From Glaciecola sp964446865 (GTDB lineage Bacteria; Pseudomonadota; Gammaproteobacteria; Enterobacterales; Alteromonadaceae): a stretch of 64,000 nt of DNA. How positions within the stretch are numbered: position 1 is the stretch's first letter; every line of letters starts with the position of its first letter. Positions 8,639-17,158 of this stretch are shown piece by piece. A model generated the notes under the pieces. It did not search any database and had not been told where the DNA came from. It was given only the letters and a program-made list of their open reading frames with translations. The position numbers and the translations under genes are program-made. The stretch is taken from contig CAYURD010000002.1 of assembly GCA_964446865.1 (NCBI GenBank), forward strand, positions 109,138 to 173,137, read 5' to 3'.

Positions 8639-8857
8639 ATGTCGCCAGAAACATTTCAACAAATTGAGTCCTTGGTATTAAATGTGACCCTTGTGGGTCT
8701 GTTTTTATTAATGGGATATGCTGTTCACGATGTGATGAAAAAAAATGACGTACCGAAGATAGGCCGTTTTGTAGCATACGGCGTATTAGGCTTAGGAACC
8801 TTAGGGTTTTTAGCTAAAGGCATCATACAGGTTTTTTATATCTCCTCAGGTGTATAG
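8639..8857 (+). CDS. small DUF2788 membrane protein
   Basis: This 72-residue protein has two predicted membrane helices (about residues 14-32 and 46-66) separated by a charged loop with KKNDVPKIGR. DUF2788 proteins sit between ybfF/seqA and fldA in Alteromonadales and Vibrionales, and their function is unknown. I chose ATG 8639 (MSPETF). Alternatives are ATG 8621 and GTG 8615, which add 6 or 8 residues; no upstream site is strong enough to decide. Position and topology support the family call. Confidence 0.7.
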   Translation: MSPETFQQIESLVLNVTLVGLFLLMGYAVHDVMKKNDVPKIGRFVAYGVLGLGTLGFLAKGIIQVFYISSGV

Positions 8858-8939
8858 ACCTTAATACCAGTCATTTTTGCTTATCGTAACAGTGTAGTTA
8901 ACGTGATTTTGTAACATAGAAATAAAGTGGAGTAGTGGC

Positions 8940-9464
8940 ATGGCAACGGTTGGTTTATTTTTTGGAAGCGATACAGGCAACACTGAGCATATTGCGAAGA
9001 TGATCCAAAAAGAATTAGGCAAAAACTTAATCGATGTAAAAGATATCGCTAAAAGTACTAAAGAACAAATTGCAGAGTTTGATCTGTTAATTTTCGGTAT
9101 TCCGACTTGGTACTATGGCGAAGCCCAATGCGATTGGGATGATTTTTTTCCTGAACTTGAAGAGCTTGAATTTGAAGACAAACTGGTTGCGATTTTCGGT
9201 TGCGGCGACCAAGAGGACTACGCTGAGTACTTTCTAGATGCAATGGGAATGATCCGTGATATCGTAGAACCTAAAGGCGCAATCCTAATTGGTCAATGGC
9301 CGACTGAGGGATATGACTTTGAAGCATCTAAAGGCATGGCAGACGACGATCACTTTGTCGGTTTAGGCATCGATGAAGACCGTCAGCCTGAACTGACAGA
9401 CGAGCGCGTTAAAGGTTGGTGTAAACAGCTGCACGAGGAAATGTGTTTAGCTGAACTCGCATAA
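8940..9464 (+). CDS. fldA: flavodoxin (long chain)
   Basis: The 174-residue FMN protein is an electron carrier for radical and reductive enzymes and can replace ferredoxin under iron limitation. The phosphate-binding loop GSDTGNTE (about 9-16), the IPTWYYGE isoalloxazine loop (about 54-61) and the FGCGDQEDYAEYF segment are all intact. The extra C-terminal strand insert marks the long-chain class, as in E. coli FldA (176 residues). It lies upstream of fur, an arrangement known from enteric bacteria, although two genes intervene here. A hairpin terminator follows. Confidence 0.96.
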   Translation: MATVGLFFGSDTGNTEHIAKMIQKELGKNLIDVKDIAKSTKEQIAEFDLLIFGIPTWYYGEAQCDWDDFFPELEELEFEDKLVAIFGCGDQEDYAEYFLDAMGMIRDIVEPKGAILIGQWPTEGYDFEASKGMADDDHFVGLGIDEDRQPELTDERVKGWCKQLHEEMCLAELA

Positions 9465-9489
9465 GCCTTACCAGCCTCTTTGATTACAT

Positions 9490-9514
9490 GGCGGTTGTAA
9501 AATCGCCCTCTTTT
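9490..9514 (+). terminator. Likely rho-independent terminator of fldA
   Basis: A GGCGGTT/AATCGCC stem with one G-T wobble and a short gtaa loop is followed by ctcttttg. It lies 25 bp after the fldA stop. The position and the T-rich tail support an intrinsic terminator, though the tail is short. Confidence 0.55.
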
Positions 9515-9571
9515 GTCCTTACCATTTATTAGCCTCATTTTGGATAAATCCATTGGCTAACAAGGAATAAT

Positions 9572-10810
9572 ATGACGATTGATAAAGACAATCTGGACGC
9601 TGACAACAAAGCATCGACTGAACAAGATGACATACACAGCACTGAAATAAATAGCACTGCGAGCAGCAAGCCTGAAGTAGAAATCACTGAACCAAAGCCA
9701 CAACAAAAACCCAAATCTTCATTCACCAAAAAAGTCGCTGTTGTAGCTGTCATCGCTATCGCTGCCATTGTCTACCAGTTTTCGGGTGATGACGAACCAA
9801 GCCAAGAAGAACTCGCCCGGCTTGCCAAAATTGAAGCCATCGCAAACTTTGACGAACGACTTTTATCTTGCAACGACGTAAGAACTGCAAAACCAAGTGA
9901 AGCATTTGATACCTGCCTAAGTTTAGCCAAAGAGGGTCAAAAAACCGCCAAACTCAGAATGATATGGGCCTACTCACGTGCTGGAGAACACCAAGATTGG
10001 CAAGCCGTATTTAACTGGCTTAAGTCGTTACGCACGCGTGATAAAGGCAGTGAATTTCTTATGTATGCCATAATGCATCTTCTTAGCAATGATGAGGCCT
10101 TGAAGAAACAAGGAGAAAAAGGCATCAATGATTTGGTGACAAAAAACTTTGCGCCGGCTAAGGTCTTTATGGCATCCATTTACGCCTTAGGCGAAAACCA
10201 ATTACCGCCTGCCAACAACGCCTTATGGTTACTTGAAAAAGCACATCAAAACGATCCTGGCGCCATCGACGTTAGCCGTATTGCGCTGTTATATGCAAAC
10301 AATTTCTTAGGCACCAATAGTGTTGAAAAGGCAAGTGAACTTTTAGAACGCACCGCACAAAAACGATATCCGATAAACGCTAACAACATCGCTTGGTTTT
10401 TATCTACCATTGATGAAAACCCATTTTCAACGCCTAAGCTCGCACTTGATTTAGCACTGAGCGTAATTGAAAATGAGGAACATGCAAACAATCCAATTTA
10501 TGTTGATACACTTGCCGCAGCCTATGCGGTAAACGACATGTATGAAGAGGCTGTATTGACACAACAAAACGCAATAGAGTTACTTGCCGACAGTAATTTA
10601 TCTGAAGAGCGTATTCGCTATGAAACTGAACAATTCGAAAAGCGCTTATCGCTTTACAAAAATCAAGAGCCTCTTGTTGAAGAAACCTTGTTAGTAGAAA
10701 AAGAAGCATTTTTTAGGGAGTTAAAAACAAGCGTTATTGAATATATATTTAGGGCGTATTTAGTCAGAGTAAACGCACCTACTTTAGAGGCAAATGTTGG
10801 ATCGCAATAG
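9572..10810 (+). CDS. membrane-anchored helical-repeat (TPR/Sel1-like) protein, unknown function
   Basis: I do not recognise this 412-residue protein as a named family. The first 50 residues are polar and acidic, rich in Asp, Glu, Ser and Thr. A single hydrophobic helix follows at about 53-70 after a KSSFTKK positive cluster, which suggests an N-in single-pass anchor. The remaining 330 residues lie outside and look all-helical. They have paired-helix spacing such as NNALWLLEKAHQND and LLERTAQKRYPINANNIAWFL, which resembles TPR or Sel1-like repeats. The start is supported by an AGGA site. It stands alone between fldA and a convergent chemoreceptor gene, with only 42 bp between the two stops. 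Confidence 0.75.
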   Translation: MTIDKDNLDADNKASTEQDDIHSTEINSTASSKPEVEITEPKPQQKPKSSFTKKVAVVAVIAIAAIVYQFSGDDEPSQEELARLAKIEAIANFDERLLSCNDVRTAKPSEAFDTCLSLAKEGQKTAKLRMIWAYSRAGEHQDWQAVFNWLKSLRTRDKGSEFLMYAIMHLLSNDEALKKQGEKGINDLVTKNFAPAKVFMASIYALGENQLPPANNALWLLEKAHQNDPGAIDVSRIALLYANNFLGTNSVEKASELLERTAQKRYPINANNIAWFLSTIDENPFSTPKLALDLALSVIENEEHANNPIYVDTLAAAYAVNDMYEEAVLTQQNAIELLADSNLSEERIRYETEQFEKRLSLYKNQEPLVEETLLVEKEAFFRELKTSVIEYIFRAYLVRVNAPTLEANVGSQ

Positions 10811-10852
10811 ACTATTAATGTCGTTGAGTGTATGTTTTCGCTCCTAAAGAAC

Positions 10853-12904
10853 CTAGGCAGACGGCGGTAACTTAAACTTTTTAACGGCTGAACTTAGCGC
10901 ATCCATATGAACAACCAACTCGTTTGTTGCATCGTTAGAAGCTTGCGTGTTTTTAGCACTTTCATTACTTAAATCAACAATGGTTCTTAAGCGTTCAACA
11001 ACGGTATCAAGCAGGGCATCTTGAGCTGAGGTATCGGTAACGATGTTTCGATTCACAAGTGATAAGCTCTCGATAACACTCTTTATTTGATTCACTTCTT
11101 GGTTGACCTGCTCAATGAGTTCAACCCCTTGATGTACTTGTTCTGAGCCTTCGTTCATTGCTTCAACTGCTTTACCAGAATCAGACTGTAGATCTGCGAT
11201 CATTTTTTCAATTTCTTGTGTTGAGTCATGTGTTCTGGTTGCCAGCGTTCTGACTTCATCTGCGACAACTGCAAACCCACGGCCTTGCTCTCCGGCACGC
11301 GCGGCTTCAATAGCGGCGTTTAATGCCAATAAGTTGGTTTGCTCTGCTATTGTCTTGATAACATCTAAAATACCACCAATTTTATGACTATTTTCACCAA
11401 GCCGATGCACTATTACTGCACTTTGTTGGGCTTGATTGGCTTGTTCGTTAATTTGCGAAGCCGATTGACTCACCAAACTAACCACTTTGTCGCTTTGCGC
11501 AATCGCTTCACCAATTTTTTCATCAGCATCTTGAATTAGCTGCATGTTTGACCGACTGGTTTCTTTTACCGTAAACGTATCTTTTGATGTGAGATCTATT
11601 TCTGACTCTTGCGTAACCGCCTGTTTGATAGACTGGTCGCCCATTTCAATGCTGCGTTCGGTCACCTCTCGTAGTTTTATTTCTTTTTGTTTGATGCTCC
11701 CTATCAATGAATGCAACGAATAAATTAACTTATTCACATTCTTTGATAGTTGAGAAAATTCATCATGCCCATCTTCATACAATGGATTTCGTAAATCACC
11801 ATCGCTTAATTTCGTTAATTTACGGTTGATATAACGTAGAGGTTTAGCGATGCTTCTTGTTGCGATAATGGCAAGAGTCACCGTTGCAATAATGCCAAAT
11901 ATCGACGCAAGGAGGCTTTTTATCATGTTACTTTGCACAGTTATTAATATTGATTCTTGACCAGCCAATGCTGCGTCGTTCGTGCTCTGATTAAGTACTT
12001 TTAAACCAGAAATGGCGGCATCTATAGCATTTGAAGTAATATCTCGTTGTTCAGCCAATTCTGTGTTTATGACAAGGGATGACTGCTTTAATGCAAACAA
12101 ACCTGCATCGCCTTTTAATGCATTGCTTAAGTTCGCAAATTGCTCATCAAACATTTCAAAAATGCCCTCATCATCAATATCTTCGGCCAGTCTTTTTGCA
12201 TAATCGATATCTACAATGGTATTGCTCATTAAATATTCTAAGTCATCGACGATAATTTGAACTTGTTCTTTATTTTGTTCTTTGGGCAAATTTTCTATAT
12301 TTGTTAGAATTGAGCTAAATTTATTGTCTATATTGGTTGTCATACCAATAAGCGTTTCCATATTAGGCGAGTCGCTTTCTAAATAACTTAGGTCAAGAAG
12401 CAAAGCACTTGCTTCATCAGCATACGAGAATGCCTTTTCGCCAGCGCTATTAATTTCGGCTTGTAAACTAATGAGTCTGCTCTTTTTATCAAAGATTAAT
12501 TGACTGCTCTTGACGAATTGTTCGCTGTTGATAACAGCCTCATCTAAGGATGTTGAATTTTTGACAAGCCCTTTTAAGTGACTTACTTGTTGGTCAAACA
12601 CTGTATTTAAGGAAGAGAATTCTGAATTGTAAACAGACAGCTTTTCTTGTGTCTGTTCAAAATAGGCGTTTGTACTAATGCGCGCCAAACTAAGCACTGA
12701 CTCATTGATGCCTGCTACCGCTCTTTGCACGGGCATTTTTTCGAAGGCGACTTCTTCTGCAGACTTTTTAATGTCTGTTAGGCCCAAATACGAGAGTCCG
12801 CTAGTCAGCACAAGCAGTAATGCTAAGGAAATAAAACCAATCACCATTTTGCTCACAACATTGAGTTTAATTGTAGAGCTTGTAAATGCCAGATTTTTTA
12901 TCAT
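10853..12904 (-). CDS. methyl-accepting chemotaxis protein
   Basis: The 683-residue chemoreceptor signals through CheA/CheW to the flagellar motor. TM1 is at about residues 17-38, followed by a roughly 295-residue helical periplasmic sensor region. TM2 is at about 335-353, and a HAMP domain follows (RSIAKPLRYINRKLTKLSDGD in part). The cytoplasmic signalling hairpin contains the near-invariant tip EQTNLLALNAAIEAARAGEQ and the VADEVRTLA segment. Its ligand is unknown; the long helical periplasmic region resembles four-helix-bundle sensors. It is a single gene on the minus strand, divergent from fur. Confidence 0.94.
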   Translation of the reverse strand: MIKNLAFTSSTIKLNVVSKMVIGFISLALLLVLTSGLSYLGLTDIKKSAEEVAFEKMPVQRAVAGINESVLSLARISTNAYFEQTQEKLSVYNSEFSSLNTVFDQQVSHLKGLVKNSTSLDEAVINSEQFVKSSQLIFDKKSRLISLQAEINSAGEKAFSYADEASALLLDLSYLESDSPNMETLIGMTTNIDNKFSSILTNIENLPKEQNKEQVQIIVDDLEYLMSNTIVDIDYAKRLAEDIDDEGIFEMFDEQFANLSNALKGDAGLFALKQSSLVINTELAEQRDITSNAIDAAISGLKVLNQSTNDAALAGQESILITVQSNMIKSLLASIFGIIATVTLAIIATRSIAKPLRYINRKLTKLSDGDLRNPLYEDGHDEFSQLSKNVNKLIYSLHSLIGSIKQKEIKLREVTERSIEMGDQSIKQAVTQESEIDLTSKDTFTVKETSRSNMQLIQDADEKIGEAIAQSDKVVSLVSQSASQINEQANQAQQSAVIVHRLGENSHKIGGILDVIKTIAEQTNLLALNAAIEAARAGEQGRGFAVVADEVRTLATRTHDSTQEIEKMIADLQSDSGKAVEAMNEGSEQVHQGVELIEQVNQEVNQIKSVIESLSLVNRNIVTDTSAQDALLDTVVERLRTIVDLSNESAKNTQASNDATNELVVHMDALSSAVKKFKLPPSA

Positions 12905-12967
12905 CTTTGCGCTTAATTATGTATCTAGTTAAAAAAGTTAAGTGTAGATAAATAATTACGGCAAATG

Positions 12968-12996
12968 CTGATAAAACTTTAAAACTAACCTATAAT
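12968..12996 (+). promoter_or_regulatory. Candidate sigma-70 promoter of fur
   Basis: A consensus -10 hexamer TATAAT at 12991-12996 lies 33 bp before the fur start. The corresponding -35 position holds ctgata, which is weak. Placement fits fur transcription, but this is pattern matching only. Confidence 0.35.
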
Positions 12997-13028
12997 CATG
13001 GGATTCTTCTACAGACAGTATTAAGCAG

Positions 13029-13454
13029 ATGGAACATAACAAAGAACTAAAAAAAGCCGGCTTAAAAGTCACCCTTCCCCGCATAAAGATATTAGAGATA
13101 TTGCAAGATCCTAAAAATCAACATATCAGCGCCGAAGACGTTTACAAAATATTGCTTGAGATGGATGAAGAAATTGGCCTAGCTACTGTATATCGTGTAC
13201 TTAACCAATTTGATGACGCAGGTATTTTAAATCGTCACCATTTTGAAGGCGGCAAATCTGTCTTTGAAATCAGTCATAAAGAACACCACGACCATCTAGT
13301 TTGTCTAAAATGTGGCAAGGTCGTTGAATTTGAAGATGATACGATTGAACAACGCCAAGAAGCGGTTGCCAAAGCAAACAACATGAAATTGATTAATCAC
13401 AGTCTATATCTGTATGGCGAATGCACAGATGTAGATTGCGAAAATGATGATTAA
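13029..13454 (+). CDS. fur: ferric uptake regulator Fur
   Basis: The 141-residue Fe2+-responsive repressor has a winged-helix DNA-binding domain (residues 1-80) with the LPRIKILEIL and GLATVYRVLNQFDDAGI patterns typical of Fur. The dimerisation domain carries metal ligands in HHDHLVCLKCGKVVEF, plus Glu and His residues, and ends with a C-D-C pattern (ECTDVDCEND). Length is close to E. coli Fur (148). The neighbouring fldA fits the usual iron context. Within the family, the HHDH and CxxC patterns and the sequence identity favour Fur over Zur. Confidence 0.96.
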   Translation: MEHNKELKKAGLKVTLPRIKILEILQDPKNQHISAEDVYKILLEMDEEIGLATVYRVLNQFDDAGILNRHHFEGGKSVFEISHKEHHDHLVCLKCGKVVEFEDDTIEQRQEAVAKANNMKLINHSLYLYGECTDVDCENDD

Positions 13455-13511
13455 TCTTTGACCGCCCTAGTCTTTGCAAGTTGATATTCGCTAGTGAAAA
13501 TTAGCGTCTAA

Positions 13512-14369
13512 TCAAAGACTAAATTTATGCTTGTTGTAAGCCGTTAATGCGGCTTGCCACATTTTTCCCGGCTTACCATCACCAATTACTTTTTCATCTA
13601 CCTTAACAACAGCCGCTATTTCTTTGCTTGATGAACTTATCCAAACTTCGTCTGCATCTTTTAATTCACTGACACTAATATCTTGTTCACTGACCGTAAA
13701 TCCACCTTCTATTTCAAGCGACGCTAAAATGATATGACGCGTAATACCCGGTAGTAATTGATGATCGAGTTTTGGCGTTTTAATCACATCATCTTTAACA
13801 ATAAACACATTGCATGCGGCTGCTTCAGTGACATTTTTGTGGCTGTTATATAAGATTACTTCATCTTTTTGACGGTCTTGTCCTTGTTGAAAGTGCATCA
13901 CATTGCCCAATAAAGATGTGGATTTAATATGGCATCGTTGCCAGCGTAAATCTTCTGCAGTCACCACTTCTTTGCCTATTGCTGTATCTCTGTTTACTTC
14001 TTGAGAAGGTGCTATGTCAAAGGCATAGGCAAACACAGTGGGAGCCACATTGTCTGGATATGCATGAAAACGTTTCGTATCGGTGCCTCGGCTTACATGA
14101 ATATAAACCCCCACAGACTCCGTGCTCGTTTGTTGTGTTAGATATTGAATATGTTCACGCCACTGCGCTACATCAGCCTCGTACTTAATACCAATTTCTT
14201 TTAGGCCACGATTCATTCGGTCTAGGTGAAGAGATAAACCTACTGGTTTGCCGGAATATGTGGGAATGACTTCATATATGCCATCTCCGAATAAAAAGCC
14301 TCTATCCATGGGTGAAATTTTGGCTTCAGATTGATCAACGTAGTTATCATTTAATAGTACTTTACTCAT
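13512..14369 (-). CDS. dat: D-amino acid aminotransferase (class IV PLP enzyme)
   Basis: The 285-residue fold-type IV aminotransferase has a FLFGDGIYEVIP N-terminal motif and the RGTDTKRFHAYP segment seen in D-amino-acid transaminases. The catalytic Lys is near 149 in WQRCHIKSTSLLGNVM. The TEAAACNVFIV region and an LLPGITR motif bind the PLP phosphate. Dat interconverts D-alanine, D-glutamate and their keto acids. Branched-chain transaminase or ADC lyase are alternatives from the same fold, but the RGT/RxH signature favours Dat. It lies 67 bp downstream of pxpC on the same strand, so it may belong to that operon. Confidence 0.85.
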   Translation of the reverse strand: MSKVLLNDNYVDQSEAKISPMDRGFLFGDGIYEVIPTYSGKPVGLSLHLDRMNRGLKEIGIKYEADVAQWREHIQYLTQQTSTESVGVYIHVSRGTDTKRFHAYPDNVAPTVFAYAFDIAPSQEVNRDTAIGKEVVTAEDLRWQRCHIKSTSLLGNVMHFQQGQDRQKDEVILYNSHKNVTEAAACNVFIVKDDVIKTPKLDHQLLPGITRHIILASLEIEGGFTVSEQDISVSELKDADEVWISSSSKEIAAVVKVDEKVIGDGKPGKMWQAALTAYNKHKFSL

Positions 14370-14436
14370 AATATTCCTTAACTATTTCCTCTAGAGCTGT
14401 GCTTTTTACCTAATTTGCTTTTTACCAAAAGTGCTA

Positions 14437-15495
14437 TTAACCCAAAGTGTTTTGTTTTGTCGAAAGCTTTTCAAGCGCTTGCTGCAAAAATCTAAATTGT
14501 ATCTGCGAAGACTCAAGGCTTTCATCAACAAAACAAATTATATCACCAGGTCTTGCTTGACTTAAGATCATGAGGCCATAAGCGCTGACAGTGGCAATAA
14601 TAGGATAGCCACCAATCGTTTGTCGTTCATTTCGCATAATAATGGGTAGGCCATCTCCGCTGATTTGTATCGCACCTTTTGCAATGGGTTGTGATAGCAG
14701 CGTCATTTTGTTTATTTCTAATGCTTGCCCCTTTAGGCGCAATCCCATCCTATCAATTTGCGAACTGACTTTATATTGCTGACTCAAAAAAAGCGTTTTA
14801 TCACGAAGGCTAAAACGCTCATGTTGATAACAAAAAGTGATAGGTAACTGTTTAATTAAGCCACCTTGTTTACTATGCAAGGCTAGTATCGATGCGTCTA
14901 ATAACGCAGGTGCATTCGTACCTATGTCATGACTATTATTATCATCAACATCTTGAATGTTGTGCGTATCTCTAATATTCGCCAACTTAACTACATCGCC
15001 ATGTTTAAGCCCTATTCCATCGCCTCGCAGCCCGCCGGCTTGTTCTCGTTTTACCGCACATACACTGCCCCGAAATGTTGTTATTACAGGCTGAGCGCAA
15101 AATCCGATATAACAAAATAGCCCGTCTTGAATTTCGCCAAGGTGAAGCGTGTCACCCGGGTGCAGAACAAAAGGTGTGTAAAGTGGAATAGTTCTTTTCG
15201 CTCTATTTTTGTCTGAACTTCCATCAGTGCTATCCAAAAGCGTGAGTTTAGTACTTGCTCCACTCACACAACAGGTAAGTTTTTGATTAACAGAGAACGA
15301 AAATTGACCGTGCATTACTTCTATGGCTGGTATGTGCAAAGGGTTACCTAAGAGTGCGTTGACCAAAGAGTAATTACACCAATCCACAGCACCAGATTGA
15401 CTGAACCCATCTATTTGCGCAAAGCGGCGCCCTAAATCGGTCCATTGTGCTTGCACCTGAACTTGTTTGATTGTTAACGTGGCGTGTTTGCTCAT
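14437..15495 (-). CDS. pxpC: 5-oxoprolinase subunit PxpC
   Basis: The 352-residue protein belongs to the biotin-dependent carboxyltransferase (KipA/AHS2) family. Together with PxpA and PxpB it forms the prokaryotic ATP-dependent 5-oxoprolinase, which opens 5-oxoproline (pyroglutamate) to glutamate. The DLGRRFAQIDGFSQSGAVDW motif near the N terminus and the LLSQPIAKGAIQISGDGLPIIM and TIGGYPIIATV segments are family hallmarks. It overlaps pxpB by 4 bp. A poorly conserved middle section (about 165-195) is rich in Asn and Asp. Confidence 0.93.
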   Translation of the reverse strand: MSKHATLTIKQVQVQAQWTDLGRRFAQIDGFSQSGAVDWCNYSLVNALLGNPLHIPAIEVMHGQFSFSVNQKLTCCVSGASTKLTLLDSTDGSSDKNRAKRTIPLYTPFVLHPGDTLHLGEIQDGLFCYIGFCAQPVITTFRGSVCAVKREQAGGLRGDGIGLKHGDVVKLANIRDTHNIQDVDDNNSHDIGTNAPALLDASILALHSKQGGLIKQLPITFCYQHERFSLRDKTLFLSQQYKVSSQIDRMGLRLKGQALEINKMTLLSQPIAKGAIQISGDGLPIIMRNERQTIGGYPIIATVSAYGLMILSQARPGDIICFVDESLESSQIQFRFLQQALEKLSTKQNTLG

Positions 15496-16304
15496 AGATG
15501 GTCTGGCTGGTTAACGCTCTGGTCATTAGCGCTCTGGTCATTAGCGCCCTGGGTCTTTCCTTCTAGTAAACTGTTCAAAAACGCTTCTTTTGAGATAGGA
15601 CAAAATTCGATTGAATCCCCGACTTCAAACCCCTGCGAAAAATCGGGTCTATTGAGGCAATTTGTATAGCCAATTATGTGCCATCCACCCGGAGAAGCCT
15701 GCGGATAAATAGCGGTTTGTCTATCGGCAATAGCAACCGCGCCTGCGGGTACTTTTACGCGGGGAGTCGATAACCTTGGTGTGCTCAGAGCACTTGGCAA
15801 CTGACCTAAATAAGCGAAATTGGGCATAAAACCTACTGCATATACTCGATAAGCGTGGCCATGATGCATCTTAATGATGTCGTCTATTGTAAGACCTGTT
15901 TGTTGGCTAATCTCAGCGAGATCATTTGGATATTTTTTATCGAGCCCGCTATTTATGTAAGAATCTATGTAAGAATCTGCACCAGCACCTATATCTTCGT
16001 AGCATACCAACACTTTAAAGGTGTTACTTTTACGTTCATGAATATCTGCTAAGTTCAATGTTGACAGCCACCGACTAACACGATAGTAGTCTGTTTGCAG
16101 GATATCAAACTCGATAAGAAGCGCATTAAACGAAGCTATCAGGTCAATCACAAAACTAGCATCTTCAAGTTGTATGGCATGAAGCCACATTTGAATGTTT
16201 TCGTTATCATCATCAAAAATGACGACCGCAGATTGAGACACAGCTTCAAGATGATATTTTTGGTGAATGACGCTTTTGTGACTCTGATTAAATCGTGTCA
16301 GCAT
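15492..16304 (-). CDS. pxpB: 5-oxoprolinase subunit PxpB
   Basis: The 270-residue protein is of the KipI/AHS1 family, the PxpC partner. Recognisable parts are HGHAYRVYAVGFMPNFAYLG (about 155-174), the PRLSTPRVKVPAGAVAIADRQTAIYP segment in order, and PGGWHIIGYT. Length exceeds E. coli PxpB (218), owing to an N-terminal extension and a C-terminal tail. The tail encodes repeats of the type NDQSANDQSV and corresponds to a 15-bp tandem repeat at 15515-15549. The gene starts 8 bp after pxpA and overlaps pxpC by 4 bp, so the three subunits are made together. Confidence 0.93.
   Translation of the reverse strand: MLTRFNQSHKSVIHQKYHLEAVSQSAVVIFDDDNENIQMWLHAIQLEDASFVIDLIASFNALLIEFDILQTDYYRVSRWLSTLNLADIHERKSNTFKVLVCYEDIGAGADSYIDSYINSGLDKKYPNDLAEISQQTGLTIDDIIKMHHGHAYRVYAVGFMPNFAYLGQLPSALSTPRLSTPRVKVPAGAVAIADRQTAIYPQASPGGWHIIGYTNCLNRPDFSQGFEVGDSIEFCPISKEAFLNSLLEGKTQGANDQSANDQSVNQPDHL
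15515..15549. repeat. 15-bp tandem repeat in the pxpB 3' end
   Basis: Two exact copies of cgctctggtcattag and a degenerate partial third lie in the last 20 codons of pxpB. The unit length is a multiple of three, so copy-number change keeps the frame and only lengthens a Gln/Asn/Ser-rich tail. Confidence 0.85.
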
Positions 16305-16312
16305 ATAAACAA

Positions 16313-17050
16313 TTACGAAAAATGAGCATCAAGGATTAGCCGGATGTCTTGGCATAGCGCTAAAGCTGATGGCGAGTCACCGTGGACGCACAGAGTATCA
16401 ACGAGTAGTTTAATTTTTTGACCACTGTGAGTAATCATTTCTTTGTTACTGAGAAGTGTTTTGACCTGTTGTATGGCTTGTTTATTATTTAAGACTGCAT
16501 TGTGTTGAGTGCGAGGTATTAACAAGCCTTTGTCATCATACGCTCTGTCAGAAAAGCCTTCGTAGCGTAATTCAATATCATAGCTTTCAGCTAAGGCAAT
16601 GTGCTTCTCATTATCGAGTAATGCCTGTATCACCAAGGGTAAGCTAAAGTGGTAAGTCGATAAGGCAATAAGTATAGATTCGAATATTGCCAGGTCTCTC
16701 ATCATATCGTTATACAGAGCGCCGTGAGGTTTAACATAATCGACGCTAGCGCCTTGGCATTTAGCCATGCCTTCTAGCGTGGCAATTTGAGCATGGATAA
16801 AAGCAGTTAGCTCATTGCGAGGCATTACCATTGAGCGTCGACCAAAGCCCTGTATATCAGGGTAAGATACATGTGCACCAATACTAACACCATATTTTAC
16901 GGCTAATTGAAGTGTTTGTTGCATAACCAGTGGGTCACCTGCATGCGCACCACACGCTACGTTTGCCTCGTCAATTAGTTGCATGATTTTGGCATCATCA
17001 CTCATCTGCCAAATTCCGTAGCTTTCACCAATATCTGCGTTAAGTTTCAT
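16313..17050 (-). CDS. pxpA: 5-oxoprolinase subunit PxpA (LamB/YcsF family)
   Basis: The 245-residue protein is nearly the length of E. coli PxpA (244). It has the family start MKLNADIGESYG, ANVACGAHAGDP (about 30-41), GVSIGAHVSYPD, the VDYVKPHGALYN segment (about 104-115) and a late DTLCVHGDSP motif. PxpA is the barrel-fold catalytic subunit of the three-part 5-oxoprolinase. It is the first gene of pxpABC and is divergent from the CvfB-like gene, with a 108-bp region between the two starts. Confidence 0.95.
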   Translation of the reverse strand: MKLNADIGESYGIWQMSDDAKIMQLIDEANVACGAHAGDPLVMQQTLQLAVKYGVSIGAHVSYPDIQGFGRRSMVMPRNELTAFIHAQIATLEGMAKCQGASVDYVKPHGALYNDMMRDLAIFESILIALSTYHFSLPLVIQALLDNEKHIALAESYDIELRYEGFSDRAYDDKGLLIPRTQHNAVLNNKQAIQQVKTLLSNKEMITHSGQKIKLLVDTLCVHGDSPSALALCQDIRLILDAHFS

Positions 17051-17158
17051 ATACCGCTACCTAAAGTGAAGTCATTCTGCTGCTTTTGTTATATTAATGT
17101 CTCTCTTAATGAGCACGACTTTGATATACTTCATATTATTTAGGAGCATCATAGCAAG

